Source: Chryseobacterium sp. ERMR1:04
GTDB taxonomy: Bacteria; Bacteroidota; Bacteroidia; Flavobacteriales; Weeksellaceae
Direction of reading: 5' to 3'
Assembly (NCBI RefSeq): GCF_001297705.1
Contig: NZ_LIRF01000003.1
Span: 806,001 to 870,000, forward strand
DNA length: 64,000 nt
Positions 63,394 to 64,000 of this stretch are shown piece by piece; within the stretch, counting starts at the first letter, position 1; every line of letters begins with the position of its first letter. The position numbers and the translations under genes are program-made. The notes below the pieces were generated by a model. It ran no database searches and was not told the DNA's origin. It saw only the letters and a program-made list of their open reading frames with translations.

Positions 63394-64000
63394 ATGTTGT
63401 TGAAAGAAGCATCTGAAAAACGCATCAGATTAGTTACGATAATGGCCTTTATCTCGATCCCTCTTTCGGGGTTTGTAACGGACATTTATTTGCCTTCATT
63501 TCCATCGATGGCCAAAGGAATGCAGGTTTCGGAAAAAGACATCCAGATTACGTTAACATCGTATTTACTGAGTTATGGGATCTGTCAGTTATTTGTAGGA
63601 AACATCTTAGATAATATCGGACGTTACCGACCTAAATTGGTAGCCTTATTCTTTTTGATCATCAGCAGTCTTTTGATCACAATGACGAATAGTATTTTGT
63701 TGATCTGCCTCCTCCGAATTCTTCAGGGTGCTGCCGTCTCTGTTCTGGTAGTGGCGACCCGCGCAATCTTTGTAGATATTTATGATGCGGAAAAAGTGAA
63801 ACACTATTTAAGTTATTTCACTATTGTCTGGTCTTGTGGACCTATTTTAGCACCGTTTCTTGGCGGTTATCTTGAAAAACTGTTTAACTGGCATGCGAAT
63901 TTTTATTTCTTAGCTTTCTACGCGGGGGCCATATTTCTGTTTGAATTATTCTTCAGCGGAGAAAGTTTACCCGAGAAGAAGAAAGTCAGTTTTTCAGAAA
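63394..64000 (+). CDS. MFS drug-resistance transporter, Bcr/CflA type (C-terminus off the window)
   Basis: The first 202 codons run to the window edge. The N-terminal half of a major facilitator is present, with GFVTDIYLPSFPSMAKGMQV (first helix, TD-YLP signature of Bcr/CflA), the A-motif region GNILDNIGRYRPK between helices 2 and 3, and RILQGAAVSVLVV (motif C area). The family exports drugs such as bicyclomycin or sulfonamides. The protein is likely regulated by the AraC-family protein just upstream. Confidence 0.85.
   Translation, partial: MLLKEASEKRIRLVTIMAFISIPLSGFVTDIYLPSFPSMAKGMQVSEKDIQITLTSYLLSYGICQLFVGNILDNIGRYRPKLVALFFLIISSLLITMTNSILLICLLRILQGAAVSVLVVATRAIFVDIYDAEKVKHYLSYFTIVWSCGPILAPFLGGYLEKLFNWHANFYFLAFYAGAIFLFELFFSGESLPEKKKVSFSE

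Overview
The window looks like chromosomal DNA from a flavobacterium, most likely Chryseobacterium or a close relative (phylum Bacteroidota). The evidence is low GC, AT-rich intergenic DNA, secreted proteins with type IX secretion (T9SS) tails, GLPGLI and YceI-like lipoprotein families, a BlaI/BlaR1 pair, GG-leader bacteriocin-like peptides, and many TAnnTTTG -7 elements, several with a TTG 19-21 bases upstream. I see no prophage, plasmid backbone, rRNA or CRISPR array.

Layout. 1-1.1 kb: BlaI/BlaR1 regulatory pair, with the second gene cut by the window edge. 1.35-6.0 kb: a secreted protein, two tandem class I terpene synthases, and a complete ISAon1-like insertion sequence 29 bp downstream of them. 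6.1-6.75 kb: six tandem initiator tRNA-Met genes. 6.8-10.2 kb: a housekeeping operon (YciO/Sua5-like, CPBP protease, YaaA, PrmC, DUF4180). 10.2-13.0 kb: RhaM-like mutarotase, NCS1-type permease and an isochorismatase-cupin fusion. 13.4-16.0 kb: a T9SS-exported family 1 pectate lyase behind a LacI-type operator. 16.0-25.3 kb: two SDR enzymes, a membrane AraC regulator, rhomboid protease, lipoprotein and the type IIA topoisomerase ParC/ParE pair. 25.4-29.3 kb: LytS-like sensor, LytTR regulator and a GG-leader peptide. 29.6-33.9 kb: two T9SS cargo proteins and a methionine-type aminotransferase. 34-41.7 kb: SDR with AraC regulator, two tandem six-cysteine GG peptides, a TSP3-like lipoprotein, YchF, ferritin, another GG peptide and a glycosidase-like lipoprotein. 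41.8-46.5 kb: TypA, a phage-tailspike-like orphan protein, DUF1294. 46.5-51.1 kb: YceI, Tex, HAD phosphatase, RDD protein. 51.3-55.4 kb: M28 peptidase, GLPGLI operon, histone-like protein. 55.6-64 kb: duplicated SDRs with an AraC regulator, a SWIM-SNF2 helicase, another AraC regulator and the start of an MFS exporter.

How genes work together. Much of the window is core function (topoisomerase, PrmC, TypA, Tex, YchF, tRNA-fMet) interleaved with short accessory islands. The most interesting accessory material is the terpene synthase pair, the dispersed GG-leader peptides (four, none with an adjacent exporter), the amidohydrolase-cupin/permease operon, the tailspike-like orphan, and several families of short palindromic intergenic repeats. 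The tRNA array has hairpins in its spacers that are conserved by compensating changes.

Functions are assigned by reading motifs in the translated sequence; no database search was possible.
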